Shown here piece by piece: positions 34,971 through 42,731 of a stretch of 64,000 bases of DNA. This DNA is from CAZKXU01 sp964556665. Lineage in GTDB: Bacteria; Bdellovibrionota_C; UBA2361; CAZKXU01. How positions within the stretch are numbered: position 1 is the stretch's first letter; each line of letters starts with the position of its first letter. The stretch spans positions 71,682-135,681 of the forward strand of contig CAZKXU010000001.1 in assembly GCA_964556665.1 (NCBI GenBank), read 5' to 3'. A model generated the notes under the pieces. That model was not told the origin of the DNA. It did no database searches and saw nothing but the letters and a program-made list of their open reading frames with translations. A program made the translations under genes and the position numbers.

Positions 34971-36137
34971 ATGCTAAAACGCGAACTTAATCTATCGAAA
35001 ACACACAGTTATTTTATTTTTGGCGCTCGCCAAACTGGAAAAACTACCCTTGTAAGATGCAGTTTTAACGAAGCTGCGCTCAAAATCTACAATCTGCTAT
35101 TAACTAGAGAATATGCCCGCTTTGCCGCGAATCCTGGGACAATTCGTGAGGAGATCTTAGCACTGCCGACCACAGTCTCGCATGTCTTAATAGATGAGGT
35201 ACAAAAAGTACCGGATATTTTGAATGAAATTCAGGCTCTGATAGATGAAGGCGTTCCGCAACATTTTATCCTAACTGGCTCCAGTGCGCGCAAGCTGCGT
35301 AGGGTAAAAGCTAACCTCTTAGGTGGCCGCGCCTGGTCGTTCAATCTCTTTCCTCTGACTGTACATGAACTAGACCGAGAGGTTAATCTTTCCGAGTGTC
35401 TGTCATACGGCACCTTGCCGCTAAACATTACCACACCAGACAGCCTTGTGAAGAGCGAGAACCTGCGGAGCTATATTGATGTTTATTTAAAGGAAGAGAT
35501 TGAGGCTGAGGCCATTTCTCGTAACATTGGAGGGTTTATCAGGTTTTTACAGGTTGCAGCGCAGGCGAACGGGGAGCAGCTTAACTACTCCAATGTTGGT
35601 CGAGATGTAGGAATGAGCTCCGTAACGACTAAGGAGTATTTCAAGATTCTTGATGACACTCTAATAGGTATGTTTCTTTTCCCATTTGCCTATTCCGAGC
35701 GTAAAAAGCATAAAACTAGCCCTAAATTCTATTTCTTCGATACAGGCGTTCTGCGCGCTCTGCAAGGCCGTCTCTCTGTCGATGTTGAACCTAGGAGCTT
35801 TGAATTTGGAAATTATTTTGAAACATGGGTTATAAATGAAGTAGTTAGGATCTCTTCCTACCTTAGGAAGGATCTAAGACTCTCGTTTTTGCGCACCGCT
35901 AATAATGTCGAAGTTGATCTAATTATTCAGACCCCTAGAGATCAGATCTATGCTGTGGAAATTAAGAGCAAAGAAACTCCGATAAGCTTAGATTTTGAGA
36001 GCGGATTCGCAGCCATAAAAAAAATTGCCCCGCGGGTGCGTTGTCTATGTGTATGTACCGGAAAGTCGGCAAGAATTGTAGATGGATACGAAGTTCTGCC
36101 TTATCTGGATTTTTTTCGGATGGTGAGGGGGTTATAG
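34971..36137 (+). CDS. AAA+ ATPase with DUF4143 C-terminal domain (1)
   Basis: 388 residues. N-terminal AAA domain: Walker A FGARQTGKTTLV near residue 20, Walker B HVLIDEVQKV near residue 65, sensor-like FILTGSSARKLRR. The C-terminal DUF4143 part contains a helix-turn-helix-like segment (VGRDVGMSSVTTKEYFKIL) and a nuclease-like strand pair EVDLIIQ...YAVEIKSKE that resembles a PD-(D/E)xK core. The family is common on mobile or defence-linked DNA but its role is not settled. A related gene lies at 40605. Confidence 0.88.
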   Translation: MLKRELNLSKTHSYFIFGARQTGKTTLVRCSFNEAALKIYNLLLTREYARFAANPGTIREEILALPTTVSHVLIDEVQKVPDILNEIQALIDEGVPQHFILTGSSARKLRRVKANLLGGRAWSFNLFPLTVHELDREVNLSECLSYGTLPLNITTPDSLVKSENLRSYIDVYLKEEIEAEAISRNIGGFIRFLQVAAQANGEQLNYSNVGRDVGMSSVTTKEYFKILDDTLIGMFLFPFAYSERKKHKTSPKFYFFDTGVLRALQGRLSVDVEPRSFEFGNYFETWVINEVVRISSYLRKDLRLSFLRTANNVEVDLIIQTPRDQIYAVEIKSKETPISLDFESGFAAIKKIAPRVRCLCVCTGKSARIVDGYEVLPYLDFFRMVRGL

Positions 36138-36219
36138 TAAGTATTAGTCGGGAGTGCGTCAGAAGACGGGTACTATTTACTGTACAAATTGTGCTCAGTT
36201 TCGGTCTTTGACTAGCATT

Positions 36220-36405
36220 CTAGTGCTCCTCCAAATAAGTTTTTTCACGTCTAGCATCACATCGTTGCCCCACCTTGTCACGCTTCTCAGTCGGAAAATC
36301 CTCGCAATACTCCAGTATTGCTGCGGATTTCCTCCTTCCGAGGCGTGCCAATCTGGGGCAACGCTGCGCGCTATACGTGAAAAAACTTATTTGGCGAAGG
36401 TCTAG
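36220..36405 (+). mobile_element. 178-bp palindromic MITE, copy 1
   Basis: The element 36224-36401 is bounded by CTAG on both sides. Its ends tgctcctccaaataag and cttatttggcgaag are inverted, with ttttttcacgt arms. The centre holds further inverted arms (gttgcccca / tggggcaac and cgcttctcagtcgg / ccttccgaggcg). It shows only a few differences from the copies at 59277 and 63723. IS630-type elements insert at CTAG and duplicate TA, so an IS630-driven MITE is likely. It encodes no transposase. Confidence 0.88.
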
Positions 36406-36473
36406 TGGATAAGAACTGTTGCAAATGCTAGTAAAAGGTCGATTTAGCGATCTGCTAGTCTTTGCAAAATAGG

Positions 36474-36521
36474 TATAGCAAGTGACAGAATAACGCTACG
36501 GTACTTTGTCACTAGCTATAG
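36474..36521. repeat. Single hairpin of repeat family 2
   Basis: The segment tatagcaagtgacagaataa pairs with the following cggtactttgtcactagcta and matches the terminal hairpin of the copy at 27479-27673. It lies 10 bases from the stop of the next gene and may serve as its terminator. Confidence 0.6.
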
Positions 36522-36531
36522 CTGTGTAAAA

Positions 36532-37482
36532 TTAACCTGCATCTTTAAAACTAGTGCAGATAAACCCATGAACTGCTTTAGAGAATCTATCCCCCAAACC
36601 ACTAACCGTAGCCATAAGAAGTGGTAATCTTGGTTGCATTTGAGTAGAAGCACCAAGTAGAGCTGTTGCTGGAGTATCCGCTCTTCTGCTATCACTTGGT
36701 ATTAATGCGTATCCTTTTGTTATTTCAGTTAATGCCTCCCCAGTATTTGGATCAGCCAGCTGAAAACGAGCAACGCTGTTTGCAGCGGCCCCATTTTGTG
36801 ATGGATAACATCGAATTCTAGAATTGCTTTGTCTTGGATGTACTATTCGTGTCGGCGGAATTAATATCGCATCCATAAGTACTTGTTCGTGTTGGTTGTT
36901 TCCAAGTAAATCGCTTAAACCTGCTTGATCTAGTGCGGTAGCTAAATCACTGTATATATGAAGAACGCGCGTAACGTCTCTATGAGCTTGACGAAAGACA
37001 GATAAACTAGCACCGATTTCAAACCGCAAACTCCCCATCAATTGAGATCCTGCATATGGTGCTAAGATATTAACCGCTCTATCTATACCTTCTTGGTATC
37101 TATCAACAAGTTTTTTAAGTGAATAAAAATCTGATGTCTGATCAGCAATCTCAGTAGTAACCGGTACCTTATGATAATGAGTGTGTCTCCCTTTTGAATG
37201 TATATGCATTTCAGCATTGGAGGAGGTGAACTTGGCATCGTTTAATGCTAATATTAATCCTGCTCCTAAGTCGAAGATCGTTTTTTGTCGCTGAACATCA
37301 TCAAGAGTTAGTGTAGCCATTACAACTGTACCCACAATACGCTTAGCTAATTGATTAAAGACTGCGAAAGTAGCTGATTGACTACAAACTATGCGAATTG
37401 ATGAGGCATTAGGGGTAGAGAATAGGTCATGTTCAAGAGAGGCTGACAGGCCAGTGCCAGAGTAATTTTCATTAACAACCAT
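36532..37482 (-). CDS. Hypothetical cytoplasmic protein
   Basis: 316 residues, no signal peptide or clear membrane helix. I recognise no family. A His-rich motif MHIHSKGRHTHYHKVP lies near residue 94 and could bind metal. A Gly/Ser/Arg-rich region follows near residues 215-245. The gene is bracketed by repeats on both sides (hairpin at 36474 and family 2 copy at 37569), so it may have come in with mobile DNA. Confidence 0.55.
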   Translation of the reverse strand: MVVNENYSGTGLSASLEHDLFSTPNASSIRIVCSQSATFAVFNQLAKRIVGTVVMATLTLDDVQRQKTIFDLGAGLILALNDAKFTSSNAEMHIHSKGRHTHYHKVPVTTEIADQTSDFYSLKKLVDRYQEGIDRAVNILAPYAGSQLMGSLRFEIGASLSVFRQAHRDVTRVLHIYSDLATALDQAGLSDLLGNNQHEQVLMDAILIPPTRIVHPRQSNSRIRCYPSQNGAAANSVARFQLADPNTGEALTEITKGYALIPSDSRRADTPATALLGASTQMQPRLPLLMATVSGLGDRFSKAVHGFICTSFKDAG

Positions 37483-37568
37483 ATAGAGACAATACTAATA
37501 TAGTTCTATATGCTAAGCAAAATTTAGGCTTATTCCACCGTTATCCTCATGAAAGCCTGAGTCAGATT

Positions 37569-37710
37569 GGCCATGGATGGCCAGCCGAGCCGCAGGCTCG
37601 GAGAATGGCTTAAAATGGGCCTTTCGGGACCCGTTTTAAGCCATTCGAGGAGGATTTTGAGCAAGGATGGTCAAAATCCGACAGACAAAAAACGCTTCGT
37701 TATTTCGTCA
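37569..37710. repeat. Multi-hairpin repeat, family 2, copy C
   Basis: The hairpins ggccatggatggcc, gagccgcaggctc, gaatggcttaaaa / ttttaagccattc, gattttga / tcaaaatc and a gacaaaa...ttatttcgtc end follow in the same order as in copy D at 40181. The last bases include the stop codon of the lipoprotein gene at 37700. Confidence 0.75.
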
Positions 37711-38767
37711 CTTCATTGACAATCCACCCAATGAGATCCAAGGGTGCTCTTAATATTCGGTACGGCAGTAATCCAGGTTCGAATCGCTTCCCTTTAAATG
37801 AGCGGTTATAAAATCCTAATGCCTCCTGCTCTATGTATTTTGGCGGGAAATTTCGGGTAAAGATATTTGAAGAAACAGCTTCAAGTAGCCCTGTATATAG
37901 TACGCTACCTTTATGACCAGCCATTAAATAGATGGTTTCAGGTTCTCCGATCTCCTCACGCAGCTTCTCGCCGTATTTGAAGGGAACAGTCGAGTCAAAG
38001 ACCGAGAGAAACATCAATGTATTCTTCGCATCAATATATTTTGCAACTGCTTTTGGATCGGTCTGAATCTCCTTCTGTAAAAAGGTGAAAAGTTGCGACT
38101 CCGTCATTTTCTTTCGAATAGCAGCATTAACTCTAAATGCTCTGATTTTACTGGCATCTGATTCACTTAGTATTTTGGCAAGATCTGAGGCACCTAATGC
38201 GATAACATTATACTTAAGTCGTGGATCAACGCCCGCACTGACTGCGACATTAATTGCACCGCGGCTTATGCCGAATGTTCCAAATTCACTTTTACCGTAC
38301 TGTTTCTCAAAAAAATCAATGGCAATCCGATCTCGGATAACACCTTGACGCAGGATCATTTCTAAACGATCAATATTCTCCGGATTTTTAAAATCATTAT
38401 TTCGATTCACGATTGCTGTCTCATACCCATGATTTGCATAGTAACGAGCAAAATAACGCTCGACGCCGTTTTTGCCGCCTAGCATCGGAAATACAAATAT
38501 TAAATTCTTTGAAGGCTCCGCACGCTGGAAGTATTCCACCGAAGTTGGTCCGAGGGCAGTCTCAATTGTGATAAGTTTGTGCGTATACTGAGAAGTTTTC
38601 TCTAACTCCACTTCATCAAAGCTTAGATATGATCCTCCTTTTGAATAATACTGCTCGATTGAGGCCGGACGTGTGGGCGGTCCCTGGTAGTTTGATCTGA
38701 CCGGAAGAGAGAAGCAACCGCTTAAAGTTAAAGCGGCAAAAGTACAGAGTATCCCGCGCTTAAACAT
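37700..38767 (-). CDS. Lipoprotein with alpha/beta-hydrolase fold
   Basis: 355 residues. Lipobox LSGC near residue 18 makes it a likely outer-membrane lipoprotein. The nucleophile elbow is FGTFGISRGAINVAVSAG (G-x-S-x-G near residue 174). An oxyanion-like FPMLGGKNG loop comes earlier (near residue 92), an Asp candidate is in FLSVFDSTVPF and the His candidate is in YLMAGHKGSV near residue 285. This supports an active serine hydrolase, substrate unknown. The C-terminus lies inside the repeat copy C. Confidence 0.75.
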   Translation of the reverse strand: MFKRGILCTFAALTLSGCFSLPVRSNYQGPPTRPASIEQYYSKGGSYLSFDEVELEKTSQYTHKLITIETALGPTSVEYFQRAEPSKNLIFVFPMLGGKNGVERYFARYYANHGYETAIVNRNNDFKNPENIDRLEMILRQGVIRDRIAIDFFEKQYGKSEFGTFGISRGAINVAVSAGVDPRLKYNVIALGASDLAKILSESDASKIRAFRVNAAIRKKMTESQLFTFLQKEIQTDPKAVAKYIDAKNTLMFLSVFDSTVPFKYGEKLREEIGEPETIYLMAGHKGSVLYTGLLEAVSSNIFTRNFPPKYIEQEALGFYNRSFKGKRFEPGLLPYRILRAPLDLIGWIVNEVTK

Positions 38768-39023
38768 ATTTTAGCCTCAAATAGGAGGCAAAAAACCTAT
38801 AAGTTCATTATACTATAGAATTAGGAGAAGGTGGGGTTGGCAGAATGATCGTTTGATGCAGGGGTTGGAAGGTAGAATGGTTATTCGGAGTTAAGATGGG
38901 TAGTACAGCTGTGTATTACACGACAGAGATCAAGGAGGGCACAGAGATGATATAATTATGTGACAGCTAATTTATATATATTCCCTCTCTGTGTCCTCAG
39001 TGACCGATGTGGTTAAAAATACC

Positions 39024-39662
39024 TTACGCCGCCTTTTTCATCTCAAACGAATGTTCCCCGTAGTATATGTAGCTATCATCTGCAAAGTCGGCATAAAATC
39101 GCGCTAATTTGTTTCTCAGCATCTCCCTAGCTCTGTGCAGTCTCGACTTTATCGCTGGTATGGTCATCTTAAGCACCTCGGCGGCTTCCTGATTCGATAA
39201 GCCGTCAACATCCCTTAATATGAATATCATCCGATACTCCTCAGGGAGTTTTTCGATCGCCTGCTCCAGGGTGGCCCTAATTTCATGTCTAGTCGAGAGA
39301 TAGGTAACATCCTCAGTATCGCTGCGGCTTTCAGCCCACATCTGCGGAGGATTATTCATCTCTTCAATAGGCGCCTGTGTTTCACGACGACGTTTTCTAA
39401 GCCTCATAAAGGCAGTGTTTGCAGTAATTCTGTAGAGCCAGCTCGAGAATGCCGATTTGCCCTCAAAATAATCTATCTTATTGTAGACGGTTAGGAATAC
39501 ATCCTGAAGTATCTCTTCCGCATCTGCAGAATTTCTTGTTATTCGAAGCGCTAAATTATGTACCTTCTCCGAATACCGATTAACAAGCTCAGTGAAAGCC
39601 TCAGCATCTCTACCTAGCTTTAGCTCGTTTACCAGCCCTTCATCGTTCATCTCATTCTTCAT
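39024..39662 (-). CDS. ECF RNA polymerase sigma factor
   Basis: 212 residues from the ATG at 39662 with GAGGA five bases upstream; a start ten codons earlier is less likely. Region 2 has ELVNRYSEKVHNLALRIT, DAEEILQDVFLTVYNKI and the SAFSSWLYRITANTAFMRLR helix. Region 4 has LPEEYRMIFILRDVDGLSNQ and the MTIPAIKSRLHRARE helix-turn-helix. It directs RNA polymerase to a stress or envelope regulon. No anti-sigma gene is adjacent. The downstream interval to the lipoprotein gene (38768-39023) shows nothing further. Confidence 0.92.
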   Translation of the reverse strand: MKNEMNDEGLVNELKLGRDAEAFTELVNRYSEKVHNLALRITRNSADAEEILQDVFLTVYNKIDYFEGKSAFSSWLYRITANTAFMRLRKRRRETQAPIEEMNNPPQMWAESRSDTEDVTYLSTRHEIRATLEQAIEKLPEEYRMIFILRDVDGLSNQEAAEVLKMTIPAIKSRLHRAREMLRNKLARFYADFADDSYIYYGEHSFEMKKAA

Positions 39663-39790
39663 ATGTTCCTCACTTAAACCACAATAAAACATCTTAATAA
39701 GGCCACTATAGGAGAGGAGGAATGAGTTGTTGTCACCGCTTTGTAATCTGATTGTAAAAGATTTGTAAAATATGGTATCTTATCGAAATT

Positions 39791-40072
39791 ATGGGGAAAA
39801 ATGTAAAATGTAAGAAGCTTGGAAAGGAGCTTCCTGGTCTTGAAAAGCCGCCTTTTGGTGGTGAAATAGGCAGCTTAATCTATGAAAATATCTCACTTGA
39901 AGCCTGGAAGCAGTGGAAAGAAGATATGCAGATTAAGGTACTTAATGAATATAGGCTAAATTTAGCTGATAAAAAGGATTATCAGGTCTTAGTTGATCAG
40001 ATGCTCCTCTTCTTAAACCTAAAGGATGGGATGATGGCAGAGGTTGAGAATGCTGAGCGTGGAAAAAATTAG
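39791..40072 (+). CDS. YggX-like Fe(II)-trafficking protein
   Basis: 93 residues with the YggX pattern VKCKKLGKELPGLEKPPFGG, NISLEAWKQWKEDMQIKVLN and a helical tail with DQMLLFLNLKD. The single conserved cysteine (residue 7) is present. YggX proteins protect iron-sulfur clusters from oxidation. It is divergent from the ECF sigma gene, which may control it. An AT-rich stretch with TTGTAA and TAAAAT elements upstream could be a promoter. Confidence 0.75.
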   Translation: MGKNVKCKKLGKELPGLEKPPFGGEIGSLIYENISLEAWKQWKEDMQIKVLNEYRLNLADKKDYQVLVDQMLLFLNLKDGMMAEVENAERGKN

Positions 40073-40604
40073 GCGGTATCTTATCGGACTACCACGAATT
40101 ACATTACTCCATGAAATATGATAATTTGTAGGTAACCGTTACGGGGCATACATTGCGCGCCCGCAGGTCGCGCATTAGGACAGCCGCAGGCTCGGAGAAT
40201 GGCTTAAAATGGGCCTTTCGGGACCCGTTTTAAGCCATTCGAGGAGGATTTTGACCAAGGATGGTCAAAATCCGACAGACAAAATACCGCTTCGTTATTT
40301 TGTCATTCACTATAGACCTTGTAAAAAGCTCTGAGGCTCGGGAGTTTCTTAAAAACCCTTCGCTGCTATATACAATAGTATCCTCTAAATTTAAGAATTC
40401 AAATTTACATACGGTATTAGCTCAATCGATAAGGCTGGTCGTTCTGCACCCAAGCGTAGCGTAAATAAATATAGCAGAGCAGAACAATTTCTACCCACAT
40501 ATTCCTCAATGATTCCAAGTAATTAACAAGCTTACCACTTGCGCGTAGTATGCTGACCATTTTTAATCATTGTACGAGCCAGATAATAATAGTACTCTAT
40601 CAGC
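40073..40604. other. Intergenic region, no gene seen
   Basis: 532 bases between yggX and the second AAA ATPase. The first half holds the family 2 repeat at 40181-40314. The second half (40315-40604) has only short frames without ribosome sites, and I see no RNA gene. It may be decayed coding DNA. Confidence 0.5.
40181..40314. repeat. Multi-hairpin repeat, family 2, copy D
   Basis: Nearly the same as copy C over the core from gccgcaggctcggagaatgg through ttttaagccattcgaggagg to the gacagacaaaat end. It carries intact terminal arms gacaaaatacc / ttattttgtc and a trailing ctatag as in copy A. Confidence 0.75.
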
Positions 40605-41774
40605 ATGGACAATTTTTGGATGGAGCAGGACTGGGAGAAGAGAGATAGGCATCTTGTAGCAGTGGCAGCAATGCCATTCCAACGTAAGTGGCCTGAAATT
40701 TCCAACAAGCCTGGGCTGTATATTCTTAGGGGCCCGCGCCAGGTTGGCAAAACCTCCTGGATTAAAAATATTCTTAGCCGCAATGCCAAGCAGGACGCCT
40801 CTAGCTGCTTCTACCGCTCGTGTGAGAACATGCGGGACCATCAGGACCTAGCCGAACTATTTAAGGGCCTGACCAAGACTAGATTGATACTTCTGGACGA
40901 AATTACCTTTGTCAAAGAGTGGACAAGGGCGGTGAAACATTTCATCGATTCTGGGTACTCAGGCACTTTAGTGATTACAGGTTCTGGTGCCTCAGATCTA
41001 AGAAGGGGGGCCGACCGTATGCCCGGGCGCTGGGGCGCTGGTAGCGAAATTGAAATGCTACCTATGGATGTCAAGGAGTTCTTAGAGGTGCGCAGTGCTG
41101 CAGGCTGGACATTAAAAGACACGGCAAAAGAGATCGAACTATTCTTTACTGTCGGAGGATTTCCAGGTGCTGTTGCAGAGGCTGGCAAGCTGGGCAAACT
41201 GCCTGAAAAGACCATCTTAGAGTTCAAACGGTGGCTAATTGGCGACATCAATCGCTTAGGCCTAAACGAACAATATCTACGTGAAATCATGCTTCAAATA
41301 GCACTTACTCACAGCACGCCAATTAGTCTACAGGGATTGGCGCATAAAACTCAGATCGGCTCGCATCGCACAGCGTTAAATTATATAGAGGCACTTGAAG
41401 ATTCCTTCGCCCTAAGAACACTTTATGCACTTGATATTTCAGGCAAGCAGTTCTTCTTTAGGAGAGATAAAAAATTCTATTTTACCGACCCACTAATATT
41501 TCATATGGCGCTAGATTGGGCTGGATATAAGATCTCAGATGATTTTACTGGGCGTATGGCTGAGCTGACGATCGCCGAGATGCTTTTTAGAAAATACCCA
41601 CGTTTTGGCTATCTGGCAACAAAAAAGGGCGAGATCGATTTTATTATCCCTCCTGAGAAAGCGCTTGAGGTCAAGTGGTCCGCAGTCCCAGAGAACCTCT
41701 CTATGGCATACAAAGAGTTGAAGGTACGGGACAAAAAAGTGCTATTTCAGGGGAATTTCTTAGATGAGTTGTGA
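40605..41774 (+). CDS. AAA+ ATPase with DUF4143 C-terminal domain (2)
   Basis: 389 residues. Walker A RGPRQVGKTSWI near residue 42, Walker B LILLDEITFVKEW near residue 102, sensor LVITGSGASDLRR. The C-terminal part has LAHKTQIGSHRTALNYIEAL (winged-helix-like) and the nuclease-like pair GEIDFIIPPEKALEVKW. It is of the same type as the gene at 34971 but clearly divergent, so this is not a recent duplication. The two flank the repeat-rich part of the window. Confidence 0.88.
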   Translation: MDNFWMEQDWEKRDRHLVAVAAMPFQRKWPEISNKPGLYILRGPRQVGKTSWIKNILSRNAKQDASSCFYRSCENMRDHQDLAELFKGLTKTRLILLDEITFVKEWTRAVKHFIDSGYSGTLVITGSGASDLRRGADRMPGRWGAGSEIEMLPMDVKEFLEVRSAAGWTLKDTAKEIELFFTVGGFPGAVAEAGKLGKLPEKTILEFKRWLIGDINRLGLNEQYLREIMLQIALTHSTPISLQGLAHKTQIGSHRTALNYIEALEDSFALRTLYALDISGKQFFFRRDKKFYFTDPLIFHMALDWAGYKISDDFTGRMAELTIAEMLFRKYPRFGYLATKKGEIDFIIPPEKALEVKWSAVPENLSMAYKELKVRDKKVLFQGNFLDEL

Positions 41775-42028
41775 CTTGTCATCCGAACTGCGTGGCTTTC
41801 ACAATTAAGTACGAGCTATATAGACCCAAAAATGCCCAATTGAATTCCTAATGAAACTAGACAGTTAGAGTCTAACCTTAAATTAAATTGAGCCGCATCT
41901 CTTTACCTTATGGTGTTAAGGAACTTTATGCTCAAGAATAGAACGTCCTACTCCGATAGTTTTTCATAAGAGGTATGTGCGGATTTTCGTAGATACCTTT
42001 TAGTTAAAAGATGTAGGAGAAAGGCCCC

Positions 42029-42472
42029 ATGTACGGGAAAAACGCCCACTCAACTTACCAAACAGTCCAAGTAACTACAACAGATCGTGGTAGATTGCTG
42101 CTCATGATGTATGAAGGAGCTATTAAGTTCCTGAAGCAATCAAAGGCAGGGCTTGAAGCCAATGATATCGCCAAGTTCTGTAGGTTTCTCAGTAAAGCAC
42201 AGGCGATCATAGCTGAGCTTATGAATACACTAGATTTTGAGAAAGGCGGGGTCATCGCCCGTGATTTAGACCGTTTATATGACTTCATGCTCTTCTATCT
42301 AACAGAGGCAAATCTTTATCGTGATCCAAAACGAATAACTAAGGTAATTGGTCTTATAGATATCATCTACTCAGCCTATAAAGAGATTATAGAAGGCGAG
42401 AAAAAGGCGATAACACCTGAACAGAGTGAGCAGGTGGGTGAAGCTGTACGTAGAGTACAGATATCCTTATAA
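42029..42472 (+). CDS. fliS: Flagellar export chaperone FliS
   Basis: 147 residues. It binds the C-terminus of flagellin and keeps it unfolded before export. The family marks are YGKNAHSTYQTVQVTTTDRG (N-terminus with Y..vqv.TT..G) and LLLMMYEGAIKFLKQSKAGL. The helical bundle follows with LMNTLDFEKGGVIARDLDRLYDF and LTEANLYRDPKRI. AGGAGA lies before the ATG. No fliD or flagellin gene is in the window, but the glycosyltransferase genes that follow fit a flagellin-modification cluster. Confidence 0.93.
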   Translation: MYGKNAHSTYQTVQVTTTDRGRLLLMMYEGAIKFLKQSKAGLEANDIAKFCRFLSKAQAIIAELMNTLDFEKGGVIARDLDRLYDFMLFYLTEANLYRDPKRITKVIGLIDIIYSAYKEIIEGEKKAITPEQSEQVGEAVRRVQISL

Positions 42473-42650
42473 AATTACCGTGCGCCATCCTATTCATACC
42501 CTGCATCTAATCTAATTGCAGATCTATGCGTATGATGAAATTGCTCATTAAGTGTAGGTATTCTCTTTATCCTCGTCTTTGTCTTCGTCTGAGTTCTTTG
42601 CCCTAGCCCTAGTCAACGGGGCGTGGGCTCTGACGAGGATAAGGATTCCG

Positions 42651-42674
42651 GACAAGGACAAGGACAAGGACAAG
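42651..42674. repeat. Hexanucleotide tandem repeat (gacaag)4
   Basis: Four perfect gacaag units lie in the intergenic region between fliS and the methyltransferase gene. A pyrimidine-rich cctcgtctttgtcttcgtc stretch 80 bases upstream is partly complementary, so a hairpin is possible. Copy number may vary between strains. Confidence 0.6.
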
Positions 42675-42731
42675 GAGTTTGCCTCCACTTTTTGAGTAAT
42701 TATCATATTAACTAAATAACGTACCGTTATT

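Noticed and set aside
36154..36405. Frames of 60-90 codons inside the MITE copies (also 59280-59555 and 63723-63986)
   Set aside because: They arise from the palindrome itself, exist on both strands and carry no family signal.
40261..40464. 67-codon frame after the family 2 repeat copy D
   Set aside because: It starts inside the repeat and lacks a ribosome site and any recognisable domain.
41933..41960. CCGATAG as a FliA (sigma-28) promoter before fliS
   Set aside because: The -10-like part is present but nothing like TAAA or TAAAGTTT lies at the needed distance.
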